Below are positions 35,916 through 45,300 of a stretch of 64,000 nt of DNA, piece by piece. The stretch is from Mariniflexile litorale (lineage in GTDB: Bacteria; Bacteroidota; Bacteroidia; Flavobacteriales; Flavobacteriaceae). The position numbers were made by a program, and so were the translations under genes. The first letter of the stretch is position 1; each line of letters begins with the position of its first letter. The notes under the pieces were generated by a model that saw only the letters and a list, made by a program, of their open reading frames with translations, did not search any database and was not told the origin of the DNA. The stretch is from positions 939,501 through 1,003,500 of the forward strand of contig NZ_CP155618.1 of the NCBI RefSeq assembly GCF_031128465.2, read 5' to 3'.

Positions 35916-36545
35916 ATGGATCTGATATTAAAATACTTTACTAATCTTACCGACGATCAAACAAGTAAATTCAAAAAATTAGAAGCACTTTATCAAGATT
36001 GGAATTTAAAAATTAATGTGGTTTCTCGTAAGGATATAGATGAACTTTATTTACGCCATGTTCTACATTCCTTGGCTATTGCTAAGATCATACAATTTAA
36101 AGATGGTAGTAAAATTTTAGATGTTGGTACAGGTGGCGGATTTCCAGGGATTCCATTAGCAATTTTGTTTCCGAACTGTTCGTTTCATTTAGTTGATAGT
36201 ATTGCTAAAAAGTTAAAAGTGGTTAATGAAGTGGTTGAAGGTTTAGGTTTAACTAATGTAAAAACAACCCATAGTCGTGTTGAAGACATAAACGATACTT
36301 ATGATTTTATTGTAAGTCGTGCCGTTGCTATTATGCCAACTTTCACACATTGGGTTAAAGGAAAGATCGCTAAAGAACAAAAACATGAACTCAAAAACGG
36401 TATTCTATATTTAAAAGGCGGCGATTTAACTGAAGAACTTCAAGATTATAAAACGGCTACCATTTATAATTTAAGTGATTTTTACACTGAAGATTTTTAC
36501 GAAACTAAAAAAGTAGTTCACTTACCTCTAAAGTATAAAGGATAA
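35916..36545 (+). CDS. rsmG: 16S rRNA (guanine527-N7)-methyltransferase
   Basis: 209 residues, the normal length. RsmG adds the N7 methyl group at G527 of 16S rRNA. The SAM-binding motif I is DVGTGGGFPGIPLAI (residues about 68-82), the N-terminal QDWNLKINVVSRKD helix and HVLHSLAI are family landmarks, and SRAVAIMPTF is the post-motif region. It stands alone and converges on the TPR gene with a 7-nt gap. Confidence 0.96.
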   Translation: MDLILKYFTNLTDDQTSKFKKLEALYQDWNLKINVVSRKDIDELYLRHVLHSLAIAKIIQFKDGSKILDVGTGGGFPGIPLAILFPNCSFHLVDSIAKKLKVVNEVVEGLGLTNVKTTHSRVEDINDTYDFIVSRAVAIMPTFTHWVKGKIAKEQKHELKNGILYLKGGDLTEELQDYKTATIYNLSDFYTEDFYETKKVVHLPLKYKG

Positions 36546-36552
36546 TCTTTAA

Positions 36553-37512
36553 TTATAATTTAGACAATTCATTGAAATTATCATTGAATAAAAAATATTG
36601 ATTTTGAAACCAATAGGTGTTTTTAAATTGGTCGATGGATGTGGTATTTTCTTCTGGTGTTACAATAACTTTTGCTTTCTGAAAATATAATTTACAATTA
36701 CTCAAATCATTCATTTTATGATAGGTTAATGCTAATCCAATAAGTGCATCAAAATCTAGAGAATCAAAGCGCAAAGCATTATTAAAATCTAAGATAGCTT
36801 CATTATATTTTCCTAATAATAAAAAAGAGGTAGCTCTATAGAAATAGGCATAGCTATTGTTTTCATTCAGTTTTAAAGCTATTGAAAAATCTAAGTTTGC
36901 CTTTTCGTAATAATTAATACTCAAATAAAAAACACCTCTATTATAGTAAGAATCTGAATTAGGGTCGGCTAAAATAGCAAGCGAGTAATCATTCAAAGCC
37001 AAAGGATATTTTTCTAAAGCACTATAAGCAGCTGCTCGAAGCGCATATGTTTTAGGGTCTGAAGGCACAGCGTTTATTACCGAGGTAAAATCTTTTATAG
37101 CTCCTTCGTAATCACCTAAATCGTATTTCACACATCCCAAACTATAAAGAGCATCTATAAAATTAGGGTCCAGTTTATAAGCGTTTTGATAATCTTCTTG
37201 GGCACCAATATAATTTTTTAAATTATACCGCGAATTCCCTCTATTATAATAAGTATCAGCGTCTGGTTGCAATACAATTATTTTAGAATAATCTACAATA
37301 GCACCAGAATAATCACCTAAATCATTTTTTGCAAGACCTCTATAAAAATAGGCATCAAGGTTTTTAGGCTCTAGCTCTATAACTTGTGTATAAAGTTCTA
37401 TTTTTTCATTTAAATCAGTAGCTTTATTAGCTTGTCTAAAAAGTTTATTGGCTTGCGCAAAAACTGTAAAGTTTAAAAGTGATAATACAATTATAAATAT
37501 CTGTTTTTTCAT
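36553..37512 (-). CDS. Exported tetratricopeptide-repeat protein
   Basis: 319 residues with a signal peptide (residues 1-19, ending VFAQ). At least seven TPR units follow in tandem, each recognisable by AYFYRGLAKNDLGDYSGAI-like, YYNRGNSRYNLKNYIGA-like and YALRAAAYSALEKYPLA-like patterns. TPR arrays mediate protein-protein contacts. No other domain is present. The 233-nt spacer upstream holds a MITE-like element, which could carry or disrupt its promoter. Confidence 0.92.
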   Translation of the reverse strand: MKKQIFIIVLSLLNFTVFAQANKLFRQANKATDLNEKIELYTQVIELEPKNLDAYFYRGLAKNDLGDYSGAIVDYSKIIVLQPDADTYYNRGNSRYNLKNYIGAQEDYQNAYKLDPNFIDALYSLGCVKYDLGDYEGAIKDFTSVINAVPSDPKTYALRAAAYSALEKYPLALNDYSLAILADPNSDSYYNRGVFYLSINYYEKANLDFSIALKLNENNSYAYFYRATSFLLLGKYNEAILDFNNALRFDSLDFDALIGLALTYHKMNDLSNCKLYFQKAKVIVTPEENTTSIDQFKNTYWFQNQYFLFNDNFNELSKL

Positions 37513-37588
37513 AAATAACTAGTCATCAAATAATATGCCTTTTTATGGTTTTAAGACTAATGAAAGATAATTAAATTTTTTATAAAAA

Positions 37589-37727
37589 ATAAGAGGCTGT
37601 CTGAAAAGTGTATTTTATTTACTTTGTCGGGTTGTGCTTGTCGAAACGGATATGGATTATCAATAAGTTTAAATATTTCGACAGGCTCGATATGACACAG
37701 AACAACACATTTTAGACAGCCTCTTAT
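37589..37727. mobile_element. MITE-like inverted-repeat element
   Basis: 139 bp with near-perfect terminal inverted repeats of about 22 bp beginning ATAAGAGGCTGTCTG on both ends (37589-37611 and 37705-37727). A second, internal dyad TGTCGAAA (37639-37646) / TTTCGACA (37676-37683) is present. The GAGGCTGTCT end resembles insertion sequence termini. It has no coding capacity. It lies between the 5' end of the TPR gene and the 3' end of pruA. Only one copy is visible in this window. Confidence 0.75.
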
Positions 37728-37745
37728 AGTTAAATATATATTCGT

Positions 37746-39374
37746 TTATTCTCCTAAAAATGGGTAACGATAATCTGTTGGTGTTACAAAAGTTTCTTTT
37801 ATTAATCTTGTAGACACCCAACGCAGCAAGTTTTGAGGACTTCCTGCTTTATCGTTAGTTCCAGAGGCTCGAGCACCACCAAACGGTTGTTGACCAACAA
37901 CTGCTCCTGTACATTTATCATTAATATAAAAGTTCCCCGCACAATTTTGCAATGCTGTGGTTGCTTGGGTAATGGCATATCTGTCTTTTGAGAGGATAGC
38001 ACCCGTTAACGCATACTCACTCGTACTATCTACTAATTTTAAAGTTTCAGCATAGGTATCATCTTCATAAACATAAATAGTAATTACAGGACCAAATAAC
38101 TCCGTATGCATGGTTGTGTAATTTGGGTTTGATGTAACAATAACTGTAGGCTCTATAAAATACCCTTTACTTTTATCATAGTTACCGCCAGCAATAATTT
38201 CTACATCGCTATCCACTTTTGCTGCATCAATATACTTAGCTAATTTATCGAAAGAGCCTTCATGAATTACAGCAGTAATGAAATTACTCATATCTTCTGG
38301 CGAACCCATTTTAAAAGATTTTACATCTTCTATAATAAACTTTTTAACGTCGTTCCACAAACTTTCTGGTACATAAGCTCTAGAAGCTGCACTACATTTT
38401 TGTCCTTGAAACTCAAAAGCACCTCTTACTATCGCGGTAGCTACTTGTTTAGCATCGGCACTTTTATGAGCCATTATAAAATCCTTCCCACCAGTTTCTC
38501 CAACAATTCTTGGATAGGTTTTATAGTTGTGTATGTTGTTTCCTATTTGCTTCCAAAGTTCTTTAAAAATAAAGGTAGAACCTGTAAAGTGTAATCCAGA
38601 AAAATCAGGACTAGATAGTACGGTATTAGAAATCATAACAGGATCTCCAAAAACAACATTAATAACTCCTGGAGGCACACCCGCCTCTTCAAAAATATCC
38701 ATAATTACTTTCGCAGAATACACTTGGCTGTCACTTGGTTTCCAAACAACCACATTCCCCATTAGTGCCATACATGCAGGTAAATTTCCAGCAATGGCAG
38801 TAAAATTAAAAGGCGTTACTGCATAAGTAAACCCTTCTAAGGGTCTGTATTCAACTCTATTCCAAGCGTCACTCGTGCTTTTTGGTTGCTCACTGTAGAT
38901 TTCAGTCATGTACTGTACATTAAAACGTAAAAAGTCTACTAATTCACAAGCTGCATCAATTTCTGCTTGAAATATATTTTTTGATTGCGCTAACATGGTA
39001 GCGGCATTAATTTTATAACGGTAAGGACCTGCAACTAATTCGGCAGCTTTTAAAAAAATAGCGGCGCGCTGTTCCCACGGCATTAACGACCAAGCCTTTC
39101 TAGCTTCTAAAGCAGTTGAAATAGCGTCTTCTACATGGGTTTTTTCTGCTAAATGATAAGTTCCTAGCACGTGTTTATGGTCGTGTGGAGGCGACATGGT
39201 TGTGGTCTTCCCCGTAATTACATCTTGACCGTTTATATATAAAGGCACGTCTATAGTACTAGTATACATCTCTTTGTATGCCTTTAAAACAGCATCGCGT
39301 TCAGGTGTTCCTGGCGCATAGCTTTTAACAGGTTCGTTAACTGCAATTGGTACATTAAAAAAACCTTTTCCCAT
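37746..39374 (-). CDS. pruA: L-glutamate gamma-semialdehyde (1-pyrroline-5-carboxylate) dehydrogenase
   Basis: 542 residues, the size of the stand-alone enzyme. It oxidises glutamate semialdehyde to glutamate with NAD+ in proline breakdown. The catalytic Cys is in FQGQKCSAASRAYVP, the general-base Glu in ETGGKDF, and the NAD+ region contains FTGSTFIFKELW. The C-terminal QQPFGGARASGTNDKAG is diagnostic of this family. No proline dehydrogenase gene is adjacent. A -7-like box is at 39417-39424. Confidence 0.96.
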   Translation of the reverse strand: MGKGFFNVPIAVNEPVKSYAPGTPERDAVLKAYKEMYTSTIDVPLYINGQDVITGKTTTMSPPHDHKHVLGTYHLAEKTHVEDAISTALEARKAWSLMPWEQRAAIFLKAAELVAGPYRYKINAATMLAQSKNIFQAEIDAACELVDFLRFNVQYMTEIYSEQPKSTSDAWNRVEYRPLEGFTYAVTPFNFTAIAGNLPACMALMGNVVVWKPSDSQVYSAKVIMDIFEEAGVPPGVINVVFGDPVMISNTVLSSPDFSGLHFTGSTFIFKELWKQIGNNIHNYKTYPRIVGETGGKDFIMAHKSADAKQVATAIVRGAFEFQGQKCSAASRAYVPESLWNDVKKFIIEDVKSFKMGSPEDMSNFITAVIHEGSFDKLAKYIDAAKVDSDVEIIAGGNYDKSKGYFIEPTVIVTSNPNYTTMHTELFGPVITIYVYEDDTYAETLKLVDSTSEYALTGAILSKDRYAITQATTALQNCAGNFYINDKCTGAVVGQQPFGGARASGTNDKAGSPQNLLRWVSTRLIKETFVTPTDYRYPFLGE

Positions 39375-39416
39375 GATTTGTTTATTTTCGTTATTGAATT
39401 ATCAGTAAATAGACTA

Positions 39417-39424
39417 CAAATCTA
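39417..39424 (-). promoter_or_regulatory. Candidate -7 box of the pruA promoter
   Basis: Minus-strand TAGATTTG matches TAnnTTTG, 43 nt upstream of the pruA ATG. No convincing TTG is seen at the -33 position. Confidence 0.4.
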
Positions 39425-39524
39425 AGAATTTTTAAACGATTATATAGCTTGAAACCTTCTTAAATGCACGTTAAAGTTTGTTTATTTTTTGTAAGTTGCT
39501 CATCTGTTTTCAGACTAGAGTTTT

Positions 39525-40250
39525 ATGTGTACAGTAACTATTATTCCAAAAGGAGTCCATGATTTCGTGTTAACCACGAATAGAGACGAGGCACCCAACA
39601 GAATCTCCCTTCCTCCAGATTTTTATAGAAATAAGGAAACCAGACTTTTATTCCCAATGGATAAACTCTCAGGCGGTACTTGGGTTGGCTTAAGTGAAAA
39701 AAACAGAGTCGTTTGTTTGCTGAATGGTGCATTTACTATTCATAAACGTAAAGAGAATTACGAAAAAAGCAGAGGCCTCGTTGTATTAGATTTTTTGATA
39801 TCTGAAAACATTTTATCTACCGTAAAAACCTATCATTTAAATAATATCGAACCATTTACAATGGTAGTGGTAGACTGGAATACTACTTTAAAATTTTTTG
39901 AATTGGTTTGGGATGGCACAGAAAAGCACTTTAAAGAATTGCCGTTAGAACCTAAAATATGGTCATCTTCAACCCTATATACGGCCGAAATGAAACAAGA
40001 ACGCCTGCAATGGTTCGAATCTTTCAAAGCTAAAAATAATTTGAATGCACAAACCTTATTGCAATTTCATAAAACAGCAGGTATTAATAATAAAGATTAT
40101 GGTGTTATTATGAATCGTGGTTTTGTAAAAACGACTAGCATCACACAAATTGAAAAATTTAGTGAGTCGCTTGAAATGTATCATGAGAACTTGCAGAAAA
40201 AAACCATTTCAAGTAAAACGTTCCAACTTACTGAAACTGTAAATGACTAA
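39525..40250 (+). CDS. NRDE family protein (TANGO2-like)
   Basis: 241 residues. The protein begins MCTVTIIPKG with a near-N-terminal Cys2 and carries the eponymous NRDE motif (TTNRDEAPNR, residues 18-27) and GGTWVGLSEKNRVVCLLNG. The family includes eukaryotic TANGO2 and has an Ntn-hydrolase-like look in which Cys2 would be the nucleophile after Met removal; an enzymatic activity is not demonstrated. The 3' end overlaps the DUF6695 gene by 8 nt, so the two are translationally coupled. Confidence 0.92.
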   Translation: MCTVTIIPKGVHDFVLTTNRDEAPNRISLPPDFYRNKETRLLFPMDKLSGGTWVGLSEKNRVVCLLNGAFTIHKRKENYEKSRGLVVLDFLISENILSTVKTYHLNNIEPFTMVVVDWNTTLKFFELVWDGTEKHFKELPLEPKIWSSSTLYTAEMKQERLQWFESFKAKNNLNAQTLLQFHKTAGINNKDYGVIMNRGFVKTTSITQIEKFSESLEMYHENLQKKTISSKTFQLTETVND

Positions 40251-41244
40251 TACAGGCATTATTTTAACCTTAGCCTATCCAGAAACTATTGTGATGGTAT
40301 CTAAAGAATGGTTTTCGCCGTTTTTAAGGTTTTTAGGCGTGGGGAAAAAGAACTATTTACGTGCAGGTCATGCTGCTTTGGTACTTATAAATAAAAAAAC
40401 TGGCATTTTAGAATATCACGATTTTGGTCGCTACATTACACCCCAACCTACAGGGCGCGTACGAGGTAGCGATACCGATAACGAATTGCATATTCCACTT
40501 ACTGCAGAAATAGAAAATGATAAAATCATCAATTTAAACGTTATTTTAGAGTTTTTAGCAACCCATCCAAAATTAACCCACGGCGAGGGTAAAATGCTAG
40601 CATCAATTTGTAATACCATTGATTATAAAAAAGCACGAACTCATATAACAAACATACAAGAAAAGCATTTTATTCGTTATGCCGCTTTTATAAAAGAGGC
40701 CTCGAATTGTGCACGTTTTGTAACCGATGCCTTGATTGCTTCAACAACAGATAAAACCATTCAAAAGAGCCTTAAAAACTCCAAGTGGTTTACCCCTAGC
40801 ACCGTTGGTAATGTGTTATTAGCAAATACCGAAATGCATGTTTTTGAAGTTAACGAAACAGGCGTTATTTCTAAATTTAAAGGTTCTCAAAAAAGTGAAA
40901 ACATCCGTTGTTTTTTAGATCAGCTTAAAAAACATACACCAAATTTTGAAGGCACCTTAAACCCCAAACCAGTTAATGGTTTACATGAAAAAGCGCAATG
41001 GCTATCAGGTATTGCGGCAGGTGCGTGGTTTGAATTACATAAAACTAAAAACTACAAAGAATATCTTTTTAGAAGAATATCCCCTATTGGTCATATTGAT
41101 GTGAACGCCATTTTTATAGTTGAAAACGAAACCTTTAATTACCACGAAGCTTTTGAATTTGTACACTACTCAAATTGCAATTTTTTTCATGTAAAACAGA
41201 ATGAGGTTATTTTTAGGTTTAACAGGAAGGAACCTTTTCTTTGA
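40243..41244 (+). CDS. DUF6695-like protein with possible permuted papain-like fold
   Basis: 333 residues, no signal peptide. The N-terminal half carries GHAALVLINKKTGILEYHDFGRY and later EASNCARFVTDALI: a His in a GH-x-AL strand followed by a Cys at a helix start is the order found in permuted NlpC/P60-type (papain-like) enzymes. The C-terminal third is beta-rich. I recognise it as the DUF6695 type, a flavobacterial family of unknown function. Coupled by overlap with the NRDE gene upstream, which suggests a shared hydrolytic role. Confidence 0.72.
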   Translation: MTNTGIILTLAYPETIVMVSKEWFSPFLRFLGVGKKNYLRAGHAALVLINKKTGILEYHDFGRYITPQPTGRVRGSDTDNELHIPLTAEIENDKIINLNVILEFLATHPKLTHGEGKMLASICNTIDYKKARTHITNIQEKHFIRYAAFIKEASNCARFVTDALIASTTDKTIQKSLKNSKWFTPSTVGNVLLANTEMHVFEVNETGVISKFKGSQKSENIRCFLDQLKKHTPNFEGTLNPKPVNGLHEKAQWLSGIAAGAWFELHKTKNYKEYLFRRISPIGHIDVNAIFIVENETFNYHEAFEFVHYSNCNFFHVKQNEVIFRFNRKEPFL

Positions 41245-41338
41245 TACCCCCTACTAAGAAAAAAGCTGTTTGCTCTTAATACATTCTTGACAAGACTTCC
41301 TCCTGCTTTCAAAATAACCTAGGACTATAGGCAATAAA

Positions 41339-42322
41339 CTAATAATGCACAGGACTCTGAGTACATGGACAATTACTAATCCCTTGTAGAAAATCTAATC
41401 CAATAGTAATGACATGCGTACCAGAATTAAACCCAGACAAATCATTCATTGTAACTTGATAAGCATAACCAAAATAAAAAACATCCTTCTTAAAACCAGC
41501 CATAGGACCTACGTTTAAAGGTTTAAAAAACTGATCGTTTAAAAAACGATACGAGATACCTGCCCAGTAATAATCTTCATACTTATTAAACTTTCTAAAC
41601 TTAAAATTCACATCGGTACTAGAACGTTTATCACTACTAAACATTTGATAATAAAGTGACGGTTCAAATTCTAATCCGCTCTTTTTTGGACCCTTAAATG
41701 TATACCCTGAATATATTTGATAGTTTAAAAGTAAATTAGGTTCAGAAACTCTAATATCTTCATCCAGACTTTTTTCAAGAATGTTATTCGCATTAAAACT
41801 TACAAAGAAGCCTTTATTTCTATACAAAGCACCTACATCAAAATTGTTGTTTGAAGTACGCCTATCATCTGTTATATCCGAAGGGATGGGCACTCCTGTA
41901 TTTTCATTGTAACCTTGGAACTTATTAACATCAATTCTAAAATTATTTCTGTTATATGAAATTCCCAACGACAAATACTGCTTTGAATAATAATCTAACG
42001 TTAGATGGTGAGCAAATGAAACCTTAAGACCTGTTTGAATGGTATTTCCATTTTTATCATTATATAATGACAATCCTATACCCGAGCGATCGGCAATTCT
42101 AAAATCGGCATAAAACGATTGATTATCGGGGGCGTCTTTTATACCAACCCATTGTGTTAGTCCGTTTACTCTAATCTTTAAATTATCGCCAATACCCGCA
42201 TAGGTGGGTGATACCACAAAATTGTTATCAGCCAAATATTGTGTAAAAACGGGTAAATTAAGTTCTTGACCATAACTATTTGCCATGATTACAAAAAGAA
42301 GATATAAGATTGATTTACGCAT
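41339..42322 (-). CDS. PorP/SprF family T9SS membrane protein
   Basis: 327 residues. Signal peptide (residues 1-18, ending SYGQ), then the PorP/SprF barrel: NLPVFTQYLADNNFVVSPTYAGIGDNLKIR, TQWVGIKDAPDNQSFYADF and GIGLSLYNDKNG are diagnostic, and many amphipathic strands follow. In Flavobacterium, SprF is encoded next to sprB and is needed for export or surface anchoring of that adhesin. Here it lies 47 nt downstream of the giant adhesin gene on the same strand, so the pair is very probably an operon of adhesin and dedicated anchor. Confidence 0.94.
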   Translation of the reverse strand: MRKSILYLLFVIMANSYGQELNLPVFTQYLADNNFVVSPTYAGIGDNLKIRVNGLTQWVGIKDAPDNQSFYADFRIADRSGIGLSLYNDKNGNTIQTGLKVSFAHHLTLDYYSKQYLSLGISYNRNNFRIDVNKFQGYNENTGVPIPSDITDDRRTSNNNFDVGALYRNKGFFVSFNANNILEKSLDEDIRVSEPNLLLNYQIYSGYTFKGPKKSGLEFEPSLYYQMFSSDKRSSTDVNFKFRKFNKYEDYYWAGISYRFLNDQFFKPLNVGPMAGFKKDVFYFGYAYQVTMNDLSGFNSGTHVITIGLDFLQGISNCPCTQSPVHY

Positions 42323-42369
42323 TGTATTGTTTTTATTATTTAGTGATTAAAACACTGATTACCATTTAT

Positions 42370-45300
42370 CTATCTGTATAATGTAAAATGTCCAACAACA
42401 TCACGCTCATACTTTTTATCATTTAATTTTATAACATACCAATAATCTCCCGAAGGCAGTTCTTTTCCTTGGTATTTTCCATCCCATTTTTGATTCACGC
42501 TCAAGCTGGTAACTTTACGTCCATATCTATCTATAACACTCACTCTCATTTCTTTGTATTGTGATGCACATCCAGGCCCCCAAGTATCCAAAACACCATC
42601 GTTATTTGGTGTAAAATAATTAGGAATACATAAATCGATAAACTCCATATACTTAGTAGCAGATACAATACAACCATAACTATCATTTACCGTCACCGTA
42701 TAATCACCCGATTTGTAAATATAAAATGTATTGGTGCTACCGTATGATTCACCGTTTAAGCTGTATTCATAATTACCAGAACCACCTGCAGTTACTGTTA
42801 CAATTTCATTCAATTCACCATTTTCTAATATCAGAGCTAATGAGTCATACTGTTCAATATCAAAATATGCTGTTCTTTGAATACAGCCATTCGTATGTCT
42901 TACATCTATATAATGCCCTAAACCAGCTGGTACGCTTACAAATTCATTACTAGCTTGATAAGTCCCTCCATTTAATGAATAATCTAAATCGGCAGGATTG
43001 GTATTACTTGCATCTACTCTAACTGTTACTAAGTTAGTAGATATATTATTAGTACAACCAAATTCAACCGAAACTTCAGGATTAATAGTTACTGATCCTG
43101 GGAACGTAATATTCCATTCTGATTCACAACCAAAGTTATCACGGATATAAACTATATGATCACCTCCAATTAATCCATTAAAATCAAACTGAGTTTGAGC
43201 TGGTGCTCCCGTTGTATAAACACCATTCACATCATCTAAACTCACACTATAAGGCATGTTTCCTCCAGTAATGTCAATACTAAATGCACCATCCATATCT
43301 CCAGCACAAACCTCTGGCTCTAATGATCCAGGAACAATATTCAATATTACTTGGTCTGGTTCGCTTATCGTAAAATTAATAAGTTCAAAACAACCTAATT
43401 CATCCTGTGCTATCACTTCATAATTACCTGGAGACAGATTATCAAATGTATTTGTTTCAAAAAACTGATTTAGTTGTGGAGAAATCGCATATTTAATTTG
43501 ACCTGTTCCTCCAGAAGCATTTATTTCTACAGATCCATTATTAGCCCCATTACAAGTCACATCTGCGGGTGTAAACGGTGCTATTAATGCTGATGTAGGC
43601 TCCGTAATACTTACTAATCCAGATGTTGCAGTACAATCGCCACTATCAACTCGCACTTGGTAATCCCCTGCATAAAGCTGTGTAAATACACCAGGACTAT
43701 TTTGGGTGGCACCTGGTATGTTAATCCCCGTACCATCTTGTAACGTGTAAATATAATTTCCTAAACCTCCTTGAGCTGTTGCTATAATAACACCTGTATT
43801 ATCTCCAGCGCAATTAATAAAGGCATTGGCTAAGGATAAGTTTGGTAGCAATACCGGTAATGGATCAATCTTGATTTCATTAGACACATTAGCAACACAA
43901 CTATTGGTATCTCGCACATAATAACTATGTGTTCCAGGAGCAACAGTTATTAGTGCAGGTGTAGATAAAGTAAATGATCCTAAAATTGTAGCAAAATTTG
44001 CAGAGTCACTATATTCATACACGCCTGTACCACCTGTAGCACTTAATCTTAACGTAGTACCTGTTAAACACGTTTGAGACGTTTCTTTTACTAAAGTAGC
44101 CTGTACTTGAGTGGGTTGACTTATCACAATATTTGGTGATATATATTGGCAATTATAACCATCGGTAATAGTAACATTGTAAGTTCCCACACCTAATCCA
44201 CTAAATGATGGGGATGCTTGAGGACCAGACGATGTAACTGTTGGCGATGTCATATTTAAAGTATAACTAAAATTACTGCCTTGACCGCCTGAAACTCCAC
44301 TTACTGTTATGGTAGCATTTGTGTCTCCAAAACATGATAATGAAGTTGTACTTGGCGTTACAGTTGCCGAAATTGGTGTTGGAATTGTTAAAACAACAAC
44401 CTCTGAATCTATACAGTTCTTAGAATCTCTTACACTAACTAAATAATCACCTGCTGTTAACCCACTAAAATTAGATACACTACTAAACGGAGTAATGATA
44501 GTTCCCGAAGTAAGTTCCAATTGATACTCGTAACCACCTGGCCATCCTCCTACTGCACTTGCTGAAATAGACCCATCATTATTTCCACTTACACAAGTGA
44601 TTTCAGTATGTGTTTCTGAAACTGTTAAAGCTGCTGTTGGTGCTGTAATTGTAAAGTTTTTACTTACTGTACAATACGGTGAACTTGTTAAAGTAGCTGA
44701 GATTGTATAGGTTCCTGCTGCTAAATTTGTAATAGACATTGGACCTGCACTTGCTGATGTTCCCGAAGTAACGGCGGTACCCGAAGGAAAATTCACAACA
44801 GTATAACTGAACGAACCTGCTTCGTTAGTTGGTGTAGGCACTCTATCAATAAACGTTACATTAACACTACCATTTGAGTCACTAAAACAAGTAACATCAA
44901 TAACTGAATTTATAGTAAGCTCAAACGTATTTGGCTCATTCACGAAAAAGACTTCTTTGGTACTACAACCTGTATCTGTATTTGTAGCTGTAATATAATA
45001 ACTTGAAACATCTAAACCTGTAAACACTCCCGTAGTATTGGTTTGAGTATAAATGGTTCCAACGAATGAAGTAGTTCCTGCAGGGTCATAAAATACGTCT
45101 TCAACTGTATAAGACATATTGGCAATGGCAGCACCAGAGGTATCGCTAGCTGTTACAGTTATGTCTTCAAGATTGTTACACGTTATAGCATTATCTCTAT
45201 TTATAGACAAATTATCATCTAACTCAACATATGGCGCAATAGTAACTGCGGATGATGACCCTAAGCAATTATTATCATCATAAACATTAATAACATAATT

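Noticed and set aside
41245-41338. CCTAGGACTATAGG near-palindrome as a terminator
   Set aside because: The stem is too short and no T-tract follows.
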